From Methylobacterium sp. J-077 (GTDB taxonomy: Bacteria > Pseudomonadota > Alphaproteobacteria > Rhizobiales > Beijerinckiaceae): a stretch of DNA of 51,832 bases. Positions 1 through 8,400 of the stretch are shown piece by piece. The position numbers were made by a program, and so were the translations under genes. The notes beneath the pieces are model-generated. The model ran no database searches, had not been told where the DNA came from, and saw only the letters and a list, made by a program, of their open reading frames with translations. The DNA is taken from NCBI RefSeq assembly GCF_022829365.1, contig NZ_JAKSYJ010000210.1:1-51832 (forward strand). The letters are read 5' to 3'. Every line of letters begins with the position of its first letter. Within the stretch, counting starts at the first letter, position 1.

Positions 1-195
1 GTGGTGCAGGGCGACGGTGAGCTCGACCACGCCGAGCCCCGAGCCGAGATGGCCGCCGGTGATCGACACGGCGTCGATCATCTCGGCCCGCACCGCGTCC
101 GCCACCGCCTGCAGCTCGGATTCGGGAAGCTGCCGAAGCGCGGCCGGCTCCGGGACACGGTCGAGAAGCGCGCTCAGCTCGGGGGAAATCGCCAC
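1..195 (-). CDS. dxs: 1-deoxy-D-xylulose-5-phosphate synthase, N-terminal part (runs off the window)
   Basis: Only the first 65 codons are inside the window; the gene continues to the left. The translation carries the Dxs N-terminal block LPESELQAVADAVRAEMID followed by SITGGHLGSGLGVVELTVAL, which holds the thiamine-diphosphate-enzyme GGHLGS motif. Dxs condenses pyruvate and glyceraldehyde 3-phosphate in the first step of the MEP isoprenoid pathway and also feeds thiamine and pyridoxal synthesis. The start is taken as GTG at 195 because a GAGG lies about 8 nt upstream and no in-frame ATG precedes it. It follows xseB on the same strand with 43 nt between them, the common xseB-dxs order of proteobacteria. 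Family assignment is by recognition of the motif. Confidence 0.9.
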   Translation of the reverse strand, partial: MAISPELSALLDRVPEPAALRQLPESELQAVADAVRAEMIDAVSITGGHLGSGLGVVELTVALHH

Positions 196-238
196 GGCAT
201 CAACCTCTATCGGACGGGATCGGTCGGACCGCCGAGCC

Positions 239-499
239 TCAGGATATATCGAGCGGCGCCACGCCCTCGGGCCGCCCGTCGGCACCGAGGGTGATCCGCT
301 GGATCCGCGCCTCGGCCCGCTTCAGCAGCGCCTCGCAGTGCTTCTTCAGCACCTCGCCGCGCTCGTAGATCGCCACGGACTCGTCCAGCGGGACATCGCC
401 CCGCTCGAGCCTGCGCACGATCTCCTCGAGTTGCTCCAGCGCCTTCTCGAAGGGCAGGTCGCCGGCGGCCGGGGCCACCTCGGGTCTGCTCGCGTTCAT
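239..499 (-). CDS. xseB: exodeoxyribonuclease VII small subunit
   Basis: 86 aa, the usual size of XseB. It contains the family signature FEKALEQLEEIVRRLERGD followed by LDESVAIYERGEVLKKHCE, forming two amphipathic helices. XseB assembles with XseA into the exonuclease that degrades single-stranded DNA in both directions in the cytoplasm. The reading frame stays open 40 codons further upstream, but the upstream part is arginine-rich shadow sequence. ATG at 499 (MNASRPEV) has an AAAGGAT about 8 nt upstream and gives a normal-length protein. It lies 43 nt upstream of dxs and is probably cotranscribed with it. xseA is not in the window. Confidence 0.93.
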   Translation of the reverse strand: MNASRPEVAPAAGDLPFEKALEQLEEIVRRLERGDVPLDESVAIYERGEVLKKHCEALLKRAEARIQRITLGADGRPEGVAPLDIS

Positions 500-701
500 C
501 CCACACACATCCTTTGGGTCGGTTCTAAGGCGGCAGCCGGTGCGGCCACAACCCAGGCGAGGGTGGGCCCGGGCCGATCCGCAGCGTTTTGGTGCGGCGC
601 GGCGGCGTTTGCGCCACACTCGCTACCCTCTGCGGAATGACCCTCGAACGGTCGCGCGCAGAGGTACAGGCGTTGGCAACTGAAAGTTTTGTGGCGGGCC
701 G

Positions 702-1214
702 TCACGTCAGCGTGAGGCAGAACGGCGTCCCCTCGAACGCCTCGGCGCCGCGGCCGATCCGCGCGATCGCCGCGACCATGCGGCCGTCCCGGCCGAGCAT
801 CCGGTCGGCGATCGCCACGAACAGGGGGTTGGGGGTCGCGGACGGGGAGGCGGCCCGCAGGGCGTCGGCGATGGCACCCTCGTCGCGCTCGGGCGCCAGG
901 GCGCAGGCCGCGATATAGGCCGCCGCGGTGGAGCGGCTGATCCCGGCATAGCAGTGGATCACCAGCGGCTTGTCCCGGGGCCAGGCCCGCGTGAAGGTCA
1001 GGATCCCGGCCACGTGTTCGTCAGCCGGCAAAACGTGTCCGTCCCGGGGCTCGGCGATGTCGCTGACCCCGATGACCGTATGGTTCTCGGGCGTGATTAG
1101 CGCCGGCCGCTCCAGGGGCGTGCCGACATTGACCAGCGTGAGCACGTGGCTCGCGCCGGTGGCGGCGACGGTCTCGGGCAGGCGCGAGAGCGGACAGACG
1201 TGAAGGGTCGGCAT
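702..1214 (-). CDS. small tyrosine/dual-specificity phosphatase-like protein
   Basis: 170 aa cytoplasmic protein with the phosphatase signature HCYAGISRS, matching HC-x5-R-S, where the Cys is the nucleophile and the Arg binds phosphate. An acidic loop (GVSDIAEP) precedes it by about 50 residues and could hold the general-acid Asp. Substrate is unknown; small proteins of this fold act on phosphotyrosine, phosphoinositides or RNA ends. The start is ATG 1214 (MPTLHVCPL). ATG 1226 is an in-frame alternative, and neither has a strong ribosome binding site. It lies downstream of the HD-hydrolase gene on the same strand, 53 nt away, and may be part of that transcript. Confidence 0.8.
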   Translation of the reverse strand: MPTLHVCPLSRLPETVAATGASHVLTLVNVGTPLERPALITPENHTVIGVSDIAEPRDGHVLPADEHVAGILTFTRAWPRDKPLVIHCYAGISRSTAAAYIAACALAPERDEGAIADALRAASPSATPNPLFVAIADRMLGRDGRMVAAIARIGRGAEAFEGTPFCLTLT

Positions 1215-1267
1215 GCGGCGGCCCATGGCGCGGGATCGTGACGGATCGAGGGCGGCGGTATCGGAAC

Positions 1268-1867
1268 TCAAGCCCGGTACAGGGCCTGGAAGCGGTCGAG
1301 GAACCGCGCCTCGGCCTGGGCGGTCGGCCACGGCTCGGCCAAAGCCAGGACGGTCTCGGGCAGATCGGGGGCCGCGCCGAAATAGAGGCCCGCTTCGTCG
1401 GACGCGAAGCCCGCGAGCTCCACCGCCTCGATATGGGCGGCGATCCGGTCGGCGCGCTTGACCAAGCGGCCGAGGGCGGGGTCGGGATCGCCCAGGCCGA
1501 AGCGGCGGCGCACGGCGGCGAGCAGGCGCAGCTCGACCCCGCGATAGGCGTCGCCGATCGCAGCCTTGAGCGGCGAGATGATGTCGCCGACGACGTATTC
1601 CGGGGCGTCGTGCAGCAGCAGCTCCAGCCCGTCCGGATCGGTGCACGGGGTGATCTGGCGCCCGACCGCCTCCACCAGCAGGCTGTGCTGGGCCACCGAG
1701 AAGACGTGCGGCCCCCGGGTCTGGCCGTTCCAGCGGGCGACCCGGGCGAGGCCGTGGGCGATGTCGGCGATCTCGATGTCCCGGGGCGCGGGGTCGAGGA
1801 GATCGAGGCGGCGGCCGGACAGCATCCGCTGCCAAGCCCGGGGCGCCGGGTCGCGCGCCTCGCTCAT
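1268..1867 (-). CDS. HD-domain phosphohydrolase
   Basis: 199 aa. The HD metal-binding core is visible as a histidine in VFSVAQHSLLV and the His-Asp pair in LLLHDAPEYVVGDIISPLK, a pattern close to YfbR-like 5'-nucleotidases that dephosphorylate deoxyribonucleoside monophosphates. The exact substrate is not proven by sequence. ATG 1867 overlaps the tag stop codon by 4 nt (ATGA), so translation is probably coupled to tag. A nucleotide-pool phosphatase next to a DNA glycosylase would fit a DNA-maintenance role, but that is inference. Confidence 0.8.
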   Translation of the reverse strand: MSEARDPAPRAWQRMLSGRRLDLLDPAPRDIEIADIAHGLARVARWNGQTRGPHVFSVAQHSLLVEAVGRQITPCTDPDGLELLLHDAPEYVVGDIISPLKAAIGDAYRGVELRLLAAVRRRFGLGDPDPALGRLVKRADRIAAHIEAVELAGFASDEAGLYFGAAPDLPETVLALAEPWPTAQAEARFLDRFQALYRA

Positions 1868-2478
1868 GCCGGCCGCCCGAGTGCGGCGCAGGGCCCGTGC
1901 CGGTGGCAGCCGACGAGGTGGTCGTTGACCATCCCGACCGCCTGCATGAAGGCGTGCACGATGGTCGGGCCGCAGAAGGAGAATCCTTGCGCCTTCAGGG
2001 CCTTGCCGATCGCCTGGGAGACCGGCGTCTCGGTCTGGATCTCGGCCCGGCTCCGGGCGCCCCCCTGGATCGGCCGCCCGTCCACGAAATTCCACAGGAA
2101 CGGCGCGAAGCCGGGGCCGCTCTCCTCGATCCGCAGCCAGGCCCGGGCGCCGGCGATCGTGCCCAGGATCTTGGCGCGGTTGCGGATGATGCGGGCGTCC
2201 GCCATCAGCCGCGCGACGTCGGCCTCGTCGTAGCGGGCGATGGCTTCCGGATCGAAGCCGGAGAACGCGTCCCGAAAGCCGTCGCGGCGGCGCAGGATCG
2301 TGATCCAAGACAGGCCGGCCTGGAAGCCGTCGAGGATCAGCTTCTCGTAGAGCGCCCGGCCGCCGCGCTCGGGCACGCCCCATTCGGTGTCGTGATAGGC
2401 GACGTAGAGCGGGTCGTGGCCGGCCCACCAGCAGCGGGGGCAGCCATCGGGATGGTCGATCAGGCCGGTCTCGGACAT
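1864..2478 (-). CDS. tag: DNA-3-methyladenine glycosylase I
   Basis: 204 aa. Strong match to the Tag family: CPRCWWAGHDPLYVAYHDTE near the N terminus, FQAGLSWITILRRR, and FMQAVGMVNDHLVGCHRH near the C terminus. The Cys/His positions (about C16, H29 and the C-terminal H/C pair) correspond to the structural zinc site of E. coli Tag. Tag removes 3-methyladenine from alkylated DNA as the first step of base excision repair. The ATG start at 2478 gives the usual length. First gene of an apparent two- or three-gene unit with the HD hydrolase (4-nt overlap) and perhaps the phosphatase. Confidence 0.95.
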   Translation of the reverse strand: MSETGLIDHPDGCPRCWWAGHDPLYVAYHDTEWGVPERGGRALYEKLILDGFQAGLSWITILRRRDGFRDAFSGFDPEAIARYDEADVARLMADARIIRNRAKILGTIAGARAWLRIEESGPGFAPFLWNFVDGRPIQGGARSRAEIQTETPVSQAIGKALKAQGFSFCGPTIVHAFMQAVGMVNDHLVGCHRHGPCAALGRPA

Positions 2479-2538
2479 CCCGCCGGTTTAGCGAGAACAG
2501 GAGCGGAACGCCATCGCGGCCCGCGCCCCGATCCGTGC

Positions 2539-3393
2539 TCAGGCCACCGACGATCCGGCCGCTTCCGGCATCGCGAACGTCGCGTAGGCCGGCTTCTCGA
2601 AGGTCACCGGAGTGTCGCCGGCCAGAGGCGTCACACCGGCCCCGAGGGCATCGGCTAGGCGGTCGAGCCGGACCAGCGCCAGGCCATGCTCGCCGGCGGC
2701 GCTGCCGGTGGTGCCCAATCCCTTGCCGCCGGCGGTGATCTCGGTGCCGGGGGGAGGGGCCTCGCCCGAATAATGTGCCGCCAGGATCCGGGTGCGGGCG
2801 GTGCCGCGGTGCTGCATGCGCGAGACCACCTCTTGGCCCACGTAGCAGCCCTTCTTGAAGTCGACGCCGCCGAGCTGATCCATCATCGCCTCATGGGGGA
2901 ACGCGTCCCCGTAGGCGTAGTCGCGCCCGCCCTCGGGCACGGCGAGCTCGATGCGGTGCCTGTGGTAATCCGCTTCCGCGGCAACGGCGGAAAAGGCGCC
3001 CTCGGCGGCGTAGAGCCGGGCGCCGAGATCGACGTGGCGGGTATCGGCGACCGTGCCGGTCTCCACCGCCGGGGAGGCGCCGGCCCAGGAGGCCGCCACC
3101 GCCACGGTCGGGTCGACCGCGATCGCGACCTGCGCGCGCAGCCGGTAGAGCGTCAGCCGCTTGGCGAGGTCCGCGGCCCGGTCGATCGCCGTGTCGAGGC
3201 GGAACCCGTCCGGGATCCGCGAGATCAGGAAGTCGAACAGGATCTTGCCCTGCGGCGCCAGGAGCGCGCCGAGGCGGGCCTCGGCCTCCTGCAGGGTCTC
3301 GACGTTGCAGGTCAACACGCCCTGGAGCAGCGCGGCGGCATCCGGCCCGGTAACGGTGACGAGGGCGCGGTCCGGCAGCAGGGCGACGGGCAT
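2539..3393 (-). CDS. YgfZ/IBA57-like folate-binding protein, Fe-S cluster maintenance
   Basis: 284 aa. It carries the YgfZ/GcvT-related signature FKKGCYVGQEVVSRMQHRG; the K-G-C-Y-x-G-Q-E motif is diagnostic. The N terminus (ALVTVTGPDAAALLQGVLT) matches the folate-binding fold of aminomethyltransferases. Proteins of this group use folate and the motif cysteine to support assembly or repair of certain iron-sulfur enzymes. The ATG at 3393 gives the normal family length. It stands alone, 60 nt upstream of tag on the same strand. Specific client enzymes cannot be deduced here. Confidence 0.88.
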   Translation of the reverse strand: MPVALLPDRALVTVTGPDAAALLQGVLTCNVETLQEAEARLGALLAPQGKILFDFLISRIPDGFRLDTAIDRAADLAKRLTLYRLRAQVAIAVDPTVAVAASWAGASPAVETGTVADTRHVDLGARLYAAEGAFSAVAAEADYHRHRIELAVPEGGRDYAYGDAFPHEAMMDQLGGVDFKKGCYVGQEVVSRMQHRGTARTRILAAHYSGEAPPPGTEITAGGKGLGTTGSAAGEHGLALVRLDRLADALGAGVTPLAGDTPVTFEKPAYATFAMPEAAGSSVA

Positions 3394-3497
3394 GGCGAGC
3401 AGATCCTCACGCGACGGTGGCGATCCGGCATTCCGGATCGCATGGCCGGGAGGTAGGTGCTGCGCGTGCCTGCCTCAACCGCCCGCCGCCAGACTCC

Positions 3498-3758
3498 TCA
3501 ATGCTGGAGGGTCGTCGTGAAGGCGCCGCCGCGGATGCGCTCCGGAAAGCCCTCGGCGTAGCGGGCCGTGGCCTCCTCGCCGTAGGTCATCACCAGTTCC
3601 TGGAACGCCGCGAACAGGGCGGCCTGGGCCATGCAGTCGCCGTCGAGCCCGTCGAGACAGCCTTCCGCGAACGCTTCCGAGACGTAGCTCAGCGCGACGC
3701 GCTTCTCCTCGACGTCGACCTCAACCTCGATGGGGGCGGTCTGAGAGATGTGCTGCAT
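3498..3758 (-). CDS. small hypothetical protein
   Basis: 86 aa, acidic N terminus (IEVEVDVEEKRVALSYVSEA), no signal peptide, membrane segment or motif that I recognise. Codon third positions are G/C-rich like the neighbours, which supports coding. A single ATG start at 3758 fits. It is followed after 104 nt by the YgfZ-like gene on the same strand. No function is proposed. Confidence 0.6.
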   Translation of the reverse strand: MQHISQTAPIEVEVDVEEKRVALSYVSEAFAEGCLDGLDGDCMAQAALFAAFQELVMTYGEEATARYAEGFPERIRGGAFTTTLQH

Positions 3759-3917
3759 GGGCCCGATACTTCCGTTGCGCCGGGCACGAGACCCGGCGGA
3801 CCAACGGATGATAGGTGGCTCCCCGCGGCTCGGCCAGCCGAGAATTTCAGATCGGTTAACGCGGCCGCTCGAAGTTGATGCTTTCGGGGGATGCGTGGCG
3901 GGTGTGTTGCCTCTGCA

Positions 3918-4355
3918 TCACCCGCCGAAGCGACCCGCCAGAGCATGCGACAGCCTGTCGCCCTCGGAGACGTAGCGGGCGGCCGCCTCGTGCGCCGCCG
4001 GGGTGCAGACCCGGTAGGTCAGCGCGTAGCCGCGATAGCCGCGATTGTAAGCGCCGGCCAGCCGGTCGCGACGGGCCGGGGTCACGCCCTCGGATTCGAT
4101 CAGCGCTTTCATGCGGGCCGGCCACTCCGCGGCGTCGGGCGCCGCGCACAGGCCGCGCAGGAAGGCCAGCGCGCCGATGATCTCGGACATCCGCAGCAGG
4201 TCGCGGTCGTAGGGGGCGGGCACGTCCGCGGGCGGCGTCACCTCTTTGGGCGCCTCCTTGGCCGGGGCGGGCACGGCGCGGGTGCCGCGCTGCTGCTGCG
4301 CCAGGGCCGGCCCGGTCAGCGCCGCGGCCAGGCACAGGATGACCGGAAGCCTCAC
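3918..4355 (-). CDS. TIGR02301-family secreted protein
   Basis: 145 aa. An N-terminal signal peptide is visible (VRLPVILCLAAALTGPALAQ, probable cleavage after ALA). The mature part has the pattern YDRDLLRMSEIIGALAFLRG followed by a cysteine, and a second cysteine near TYRVCTPAA; these two may form a disulfide. This matches a family of small alphaproteobacterial proteins of unknown function (TIGR02301) that I recall being linked to NUDIX genes. The GTG start at 4355 overlaps the NUDIX stop as GTGA, so the longer open frame upstream is not used. Likely periplasmic. Confidence 0.78.
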   Translation of the reverse strand: MRLPVILCLAAALTGPALAQQQRGTRAVPAPAKEAPKEVTPPADVPAPYDRDLLRMSEIIGALAFLRGLCAAPDAAEWPARMKALIESEGVTPARRDRLAGAYNRGYRGYALTYRVCTPAAHEAAARYVSEGDRLSHALAGRFGG

Positions 4356-4822
4356 GCGCTCGCCTCCTTGCCGCGCACCCGGGCAAACGCCTCGTGCAGG
4401 GTCTCGATCAGGCCCGGGGTCGTCGTGAGGCCGGCGACCTCGTCCAGCGTCGCCCAGCGGACCCCGAGGGCCTCCGGGCCGGCCGCGGGCTCGCCGCCGC
4501 ACCACAGGGCGGCGTGCGGGTGGACGACGTAATGGTGGCGGGCGCGGCCGGCCTCGTCCCGGACGATGATCTCGGTGGGAGAGAGCACGCCGATCACCTC
4601 GGCCGCGAGGCCGACTTCCTCGGACAATTCGCGCAACGCCGCCGCGGCCAAGCTCTCGCCGGCCTCGACCAGGCCGCCCGGCAGGGTCCAGACGCCGCGC
4701 ATCGGCTCGTTGGCCCGGGCCGCCAGCAGGACGCGCGCGCCGCGGATCACCGCGATGGATGCGCCCACATAGGGCCGGGTCGGGAACAAGCGGCTGCCGT
4801 CATCGGCTGTGCCCTCGGTCAC
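4352..4822 (-). CDS. NUDIX hydrolase
   Basis: 156 aa with a complete NUDIX box: GGLVEAGESLAAAALRELSE followed by EVGL, matching Gx5Ex7REUxEExGU. NUDIX enzymes hydrolyse nucleoside diphosphates linked to other groups, using Mg2+ held by the REUxEE glutamates; the substrate is not deducible. The domain starts about residue 15 (YVGASIAVIRGARVLLAARA). The GTG start at 4822 overlaps the preceding gene's stop as GTGA, and its own stop overlaps the TIGR02301 gene's GTG in the same way. The three genes therefore form one translationally coupled unit. Confidence 0.88.
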   Translation of the reverse strand: MTEGTADDGSRLFPTRPYVGASIAVIRGARVLLAARANEPMRGVWTLPGGLVEAGESLAAAALRELSEEVGLAAEVIGVLSPTEIIVRDEAGRARHHYVVHPHAALWCGGEPAAGPEALGVRWATLDEVAGLTTTPGLIETLHEAFARVRGKEASA

Positions 4823-5922
4823 GGCTTGCCTCCGTCCGGGGCGATGACGGCGACCCGCCCGTCGGCGAGGCCGACCAGCAGCCGCGCCGCCGCGCCCTCG
4901 CCCAGCACCACGGTGCCGGTGGCGGCCGGCGCGGGCAGCGGGACGCGCAGGCGCTCGTGCAGCGATCCCTTGGCCTGGACGAGGGCGATCTCGGCGCGGC
5001 CCGCCACAGGCAGCGCGAGTTCGGCGGGACCGGCGGCCGGGACCGTGACGGCGAGATCGGCATCGCCCTCGCCCGCCGCGTAGCCCGGCGCCTCGCCGGC
5101 CGGCTCGATGTTTTCCGGGGTCAACGTCCAGAGCTGGAGCAGGCCCCGGGCGCTGATCGTTGCGGCCTGCATGCCGCCGGAGCCGGAAAAGTCCGCGATG
5201 CCGGCGATCTTCAGGGGCGGGCCGGGCTGCGGCGGCGTGCGGGCCGTGACGCTCCAGGCCGCCTGACCGTCCGGGCGCCCGATCAGAACGAGCCCGCCCG
5301 AATCCGCTCCCGCGAGGGTCGTGGCCAGGAGCGCCGGACGGCCGGCGAGGCGCAGCAGGCGCGGCCGCAGCGGCGCGAACAACGCGTCGCCCCCCGCCGG
5401 CACCGTGACGGTGGCGACCGGGACCGGCTTCGGATCGGTGCTGACCGCCATCGGCTGGCGTTCGCGGATGGTCAGGACGGCGGCGGCCTCGCTGCCGTCG
5501 GGAGCCCGGGTGCGGCCGGTGAGGTAGGCGCTCAGGGCCCCGGCCAGGACCCGGCGCGAGCCCGGCAGGGCGCCCCGCGGCGTCTCGGCAGCGGTCAGCC
5601 CCACGACCGCGTCCCGGCCGATCGGCCGGACCGTGACGGTACCGTCCGTCAAGCCGAGCACGGCGCCGCCCTCGTCGCCCCAGACCACGGCGATCGGGGC
5701 GCTCTCTTCGTCGCCGGCCGACGGGCCGGATCTCGCACCGGCGATCGGCAGCAGGCCGGAGGTCGCCACCGAGACGGCTACCTCGCTGCGCGGCCCGCGC
5801 AGCGCCCGCACCTTGAAGGGCAGGTCGAGGATCCGGACGGCCAGCGCCTCGGCGCGGGCGCCGGCGAGCGGCGTGCACAGACTCAGGCCGAGGAGGATCG
5901 CGAAGCTTCGGCGGTTTGGCAC
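4819..5922 (-). CDS. secreted protein of unknown function, possibly beta-propeller-like
   Basis: 367 aa. A signal peptide is visible at the N terminus (RSFAILLGLSLCTPLAGARA). The rest is rich in short beta-strand-like repeats of the type 'GRPALLATTLAGADSGGLVL' and 'IADFSGSGGMQAATIS', which resemble FG-GAP/VCBS propeller blades; the GIADFSGSG stretch looks like an Asp-rich metal loop. No catalytic motif is recognised. The GTG start at 5922 (VPNRRS) is chosen because it directly precedes the signal peptide; the open frame upstream runs through the palindromic repeat. It is the first gene of the unit with the NUDIX and TIGR02301 genes. Confidence 0.72.
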   Translation of the reverse strand: MPNRRSFAILLGLSLCTPLAGARAEALAVRILDLPFKVRALRGPRSEVAVSVATSGLLPIAGARSGPSAGDEESAPIAVVWGDEGGAVLGLTDGTVTVRPIGRDAVVGLTAAETPRGALPGSRRVLAGALSAYLTGRTRAPDGSEAAAVLTIRERQPMAVSTDPKPVPVATVTVPAGGDALFAPLRPRLLRLAGRPALLATTLAGADSGGLVLIGRPDGQAAWSVTARTPPQPGPPLKIAGIADFSGSGGMQAATISARGLLQLWTLTPENIEPAGEAPGYAAGEGDADLAVTVPAAGPAELALPVAGRAEIALVQAKGSLHERLRVPLPAPAATGTVVLGEGAAARLLVGLADGRVAVIAPDGGKP

Positions 5923-6066
5923 GGGGCGACAGTTGATCCGGTTTTCGAATCGTCCGCGTCTCGACAGGAAGTCCGTTCCCGCATTGGAACGCGCGCTCCC
6001 TCCCCCCTCTGCGGGCTGCGGACGAAACAGGTTTGAGGCGCAGGCGCTTTTGTCGGCCGCGACACG

Positions 6067-6163
6067 CCCCCTCTCCCGTTCGGGAGAGGGTTGGGGTGAG
6101 GGACCAGGTTTGTCTGGATAGGTCGCACCCCGCACCCTGTCCCTCTCCCGCACGGGAGAGGGG
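6067..6163. repeat. REP-like palindromic element, family A copy 1
   Basis: Two CCCTCTCCCG..CGGGAGAGGG hairpins about 70 nt apart, each a near-perfect palindrome, with the segment GGTTGGGGTGAGGGACCAGG after the first. The same arrangement with the same connecting segment occurs at 30341-30451. It fills most of the 401-nt gap between the secreted-protein gene and the SDR gene; nothing else is seen in that gap. Confidence 0.85.
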
Positions 6164-6323
6164 ACCCGCGCCTCGGCCGGACCCGTGGAAATCCGATCGC
6201 CCACAGAGAGGGGAGGGCGAGGCGCATGTCTCCGACCGTTGCCTTCATCGGCCGCCGATATGCGAACGTCGTAACCCGGCCGAGAGAGGCCGCGCATCGC
6301 GACCGGCAGTCCCCATCGCCGGG

Positions 6324-7079
6324 TCAAACGTGCTGGCCGCCGTTGATGTGCAGCTCGGCCCCGTTCACGTAGGACGAGGCGTCGGTGCACAGGAAGTAGA
6401 TCGCCTTGGCGACCTCGTCCGGGGTGCCGAGCCGGCGCTGCGGGATCTGCTCGACGAGCTTTTCCGTGCCGGGGGACAGGATCGAGGTGTCGATCTCGCC
6501 CGGCGAGATCGCGTTCACCCGCACCCCGAGGGGCCCGAAATCGGCGGCCATCTCGCGGGTCAGGCCGGCGAGCGCCGCCTTGGAGGTGCCGTAGGCCGCG
6601 CCCGCGAACGGGTGGACCCGGGATCCCGCGATCGAGGTGACGTTGACGATCGAGCCCCGGGCGTGGGCGAGCTCGTCGCGCAGGCCGCGGGCCAGCAGGA
6701 TCGTGGCGAAGACGTTGACCTGGAACACCCGCTGCCAGCCGTCGAACTCCGTGGCCAGCGCGCCCAAGCGCTCGCCCGCGGGACCTTTCGGCGAGATGCC
6801 GGCATTGTTGACCAGCGCGTGCAGCACGCCGCCCTCGGCGTCGAGCCGGCCCCGGACCTCCTCGATGGCGCGCATCGTGTCCTGCGCGTCCGCGAGATCG
6901 ACCTGGAGGTGGTCCTCGGGACCCATCTCCCAGGGGCAATTCTCGGGAAACGCGTGGCGTGAGCAGGTGATGACCCGCCAGCCGGCCGCCGAGAAGCGCT
7001 TGACCGTGGCGTGGCCGATGCCCCGGCTCGCGCCCGTGAGCAGCATGATGCGCCGGCGTTCGTTGACGGGGAGGGCCAA
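6324..7079 (-). CDS. SDR-family NAD(P)-dependent oxidoreductase
   Basis: 251 aa classical short-chain dehydrogenase. Motifs in order: TGASRGIG cofactor-binding loop (about residues 15-22), NNAG (about 91), catalytic Ser in VTSIAGS, YGTSK with catalytic Tyr and Lys, and ISPGEIDT. It ends with the usual GAELHINGGQ. Substrate cannot be told from sequence. The start is taken as TTG at 7079, with a GAGG about 9 nt upstream, because the next ATG (7046) would begin immediately at the cofactor loop and remove the first part of the first strand. Single gene, divergent from the decarboxylase-like gene at 7222. Confidence 0.88.
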   Translation of the reverse strand: MALPVNERRRIMLLTGASRGIGHATVKRFSAAGWRVITCSRHAFPENCPWEMGPEDHLQVDLADAQDTMRAIEEVRGRLDAEGGVLHALVNNAGISPKGPAGERLGALATEFDGWQRVFQVNVFATILLARGLRDELAHARGSIVNVTSIAGSRVHPFAGAAYGTSKAALAGLTREMAADFGPLGVRVNAISPGEIDTSILSPGTEKLVEQIPQRRLGTPDEVAKAIYFLCTDASSYVNGAELHINGGQHV

Positions 7080-7221
7080 AGCCGTAAGCCTCGCTGGCGG
7101 GGTTTCGGAGCGCGTCCGGATCGGGCGCGGGGCGTCCCGGTGAGCCTGAACGGTCTAGGCGCACGAGGGCCGGAAATCCAGAGTGCGTCGCACGCGTACG
7201 GTACGGGAGCACGGGCAAGCC

Positions 7222-7791
7222 ATGATGGGTACGGACCGCCTGCCGGAAATCCCGGCGGAAACCCTCACCGACGCGCAGGCCAAGGCCGCTGAGGCGTTCA
7301 TGGCCGAGCGCGGGGTCCCGGTCTTCGGGCCGTTCGTGCCGCTGCTGCGCAGCCCCGAGCTGATGCTATGCGCCAGCCGCATGGGGCTGTACCTGCGCTA
7401 CGGCAGCGCCCTGCCGCTGCGCGTCAGCGAGTTCGTGATCCTGTTCGTCGCCCGGCTGTGGAATCAGCAGGTCGAGTGGCAGATCCACCACCCGATCGCC
7501 CTCAAGGCCGGCGTCGCCGCCGAGACCGCACAGGCCTTGGCCGAGGGGCGGCGGCCCGACACGATGAGCGACGAGGAGGCACTGGCCTACGCGTTCTCGA
7601 CCGAGCTGCAGCACAACCGCGTGGTGAGCGATGCCACCTACGCCGCTCTGGTGGCGCGCTTCGGCGAGCAGGGGGCGATCGATCTCACCGGCATCAACGG
7701 CTATTACGCGCTGCTCGCCATGACCATGAATGTCGGCCGCACGGCGTTGCCCGAAGACGGGCCGCCGCCGCTGCCGCCGCTGGTGCGCTAG
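7222..7791 (+). CDS. carboxymuconolactone decarboxylase family protein
   Basis: 189 aa. The body matches the CMD/AhpD-like fold: SEFVILFVARLWNQQVEWQI followed by HHPIALKAG, with the E-W-x-x-H pattern typical of this family, and a C-terminal GINGYYALLAMTMN helix. No CxxC motif is visible, so an AhpD-type peroxidase role is unlikely. Many members act in aromatic compound degradation or are uncharacterised. ATG 7222 is preceded at about 12 nt by GGGAG; ATG 7225 is an alternative. Divergent from the SDR gene. Confidence 0.8.
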   Translation: MMGTDRLPEIPAETLTDAQAKAAEAFMAERGVPVFGPFVPLLRSPELMLCASRMGLYLRYGSALPLRVSEFVILFVARLWNQQVEWQIHHPIALKAGVAAETAQALAEGRRPDTMSDEEALAYAFSTELQHNRVVSDATYAALVARFGEQGAIDLTGINGYYALLAMTMNVGRTALPEDGPPPLPPLVR

Positions 7792-7900
7792 GTCCTGCGC
7801 CGCTTGTAGCGCCGGCCGCTTCGGTCTAACCGTCCCACTCGCCTGTGGGCACCCGCTGCCGGCGCCCCGCCAACCCCCGAAAAACCAACCGGACCAAGCC

Positions 7901-8389
7901 ATGGTCGCCCAGACCCGCGCCGCCACGGCGCCGAAGCCCGCCGATCCGGCGCTCGCCGGCGCCCGCATCCTCGTCGTCGAGGCGCGCTACTACGACGCCC
8001 TCGCGGACGAATTGCTGGCCGGCGCGCTGGCGGCGATCGAGGCGGCGGGCGCGCAGGCCATCGTGGTGACGGTGCCCGGCGCGCTGGAGATCCCCGCCGC
8101 GGTGGCGATCCTGGCGGACGGCTACGACGCCGTGGTGGCGCTCGGCTGCGTGATCCGCGGCGAGACCGGGCATTACGACATCGTGGCCGGCGAGAGCGCC
8201 CGCGCCCTGATGGACCTCTCGGTCCAGCGCCGGCTGCCGCTCGGCAACGGCATCCTCACCGTCGAGACCGAGGCGCAGGCTCTGGAACGCGCCCGGGTCG
8301 CCGAGATGAACAAGGGCGGCGGCGCGGCCGAGGCGGCGCTCGGGGTGCTCGCCCTCAAGCGTGCGGCCGAGGCGGCGCGCCCGCGATAA
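7901..8389 (+). CDS. ribH: 6,7-dimethyl-8-ribityllumazine synthase
   Basis: 162 aa. Family blocks visible: ILVVEARYYDALADELLAGA, VPGALEIPAAVAILA, and VALGCVIRGETGHYDIVAGE with the catalytic His in GETGHYD. RibH condenses 5-amino-6-ribitylaminouracil with 3,4-dihydroxy-2-butanone 4-phosphate, the step before riboflavin synthase. ATG 7901 gives the normal length plus a short N-terminal extension. It is followed by nusB after 11 nt, the classical ribH-nusB pair. Its pathway partners ribE and ribD lie 24 kb away on the other strand in this window. Confidence 0.96.
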   Translation: MVAQTRAATAPKPADPALAGARILVVEARYYDALADELLAGALAAIEAAGAQAIVVTVPGALEIPAAVAILADGYDAVVALGCVIRGETGHYDIVAGESARALMDLSVQRRLPLGNGILTVETEAQALERARVAEMNKGGGAAEAALGVLALKRAAEAARPR

Positions 8390-8400
8390 CGAGAACCGAC

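Noticed and set aside
7801..7900. Riboswitch upstream of ribH
   Set aside because: The conserved elements of an FMN riboswitch are not visible, and only about 110 nt separate the genes.
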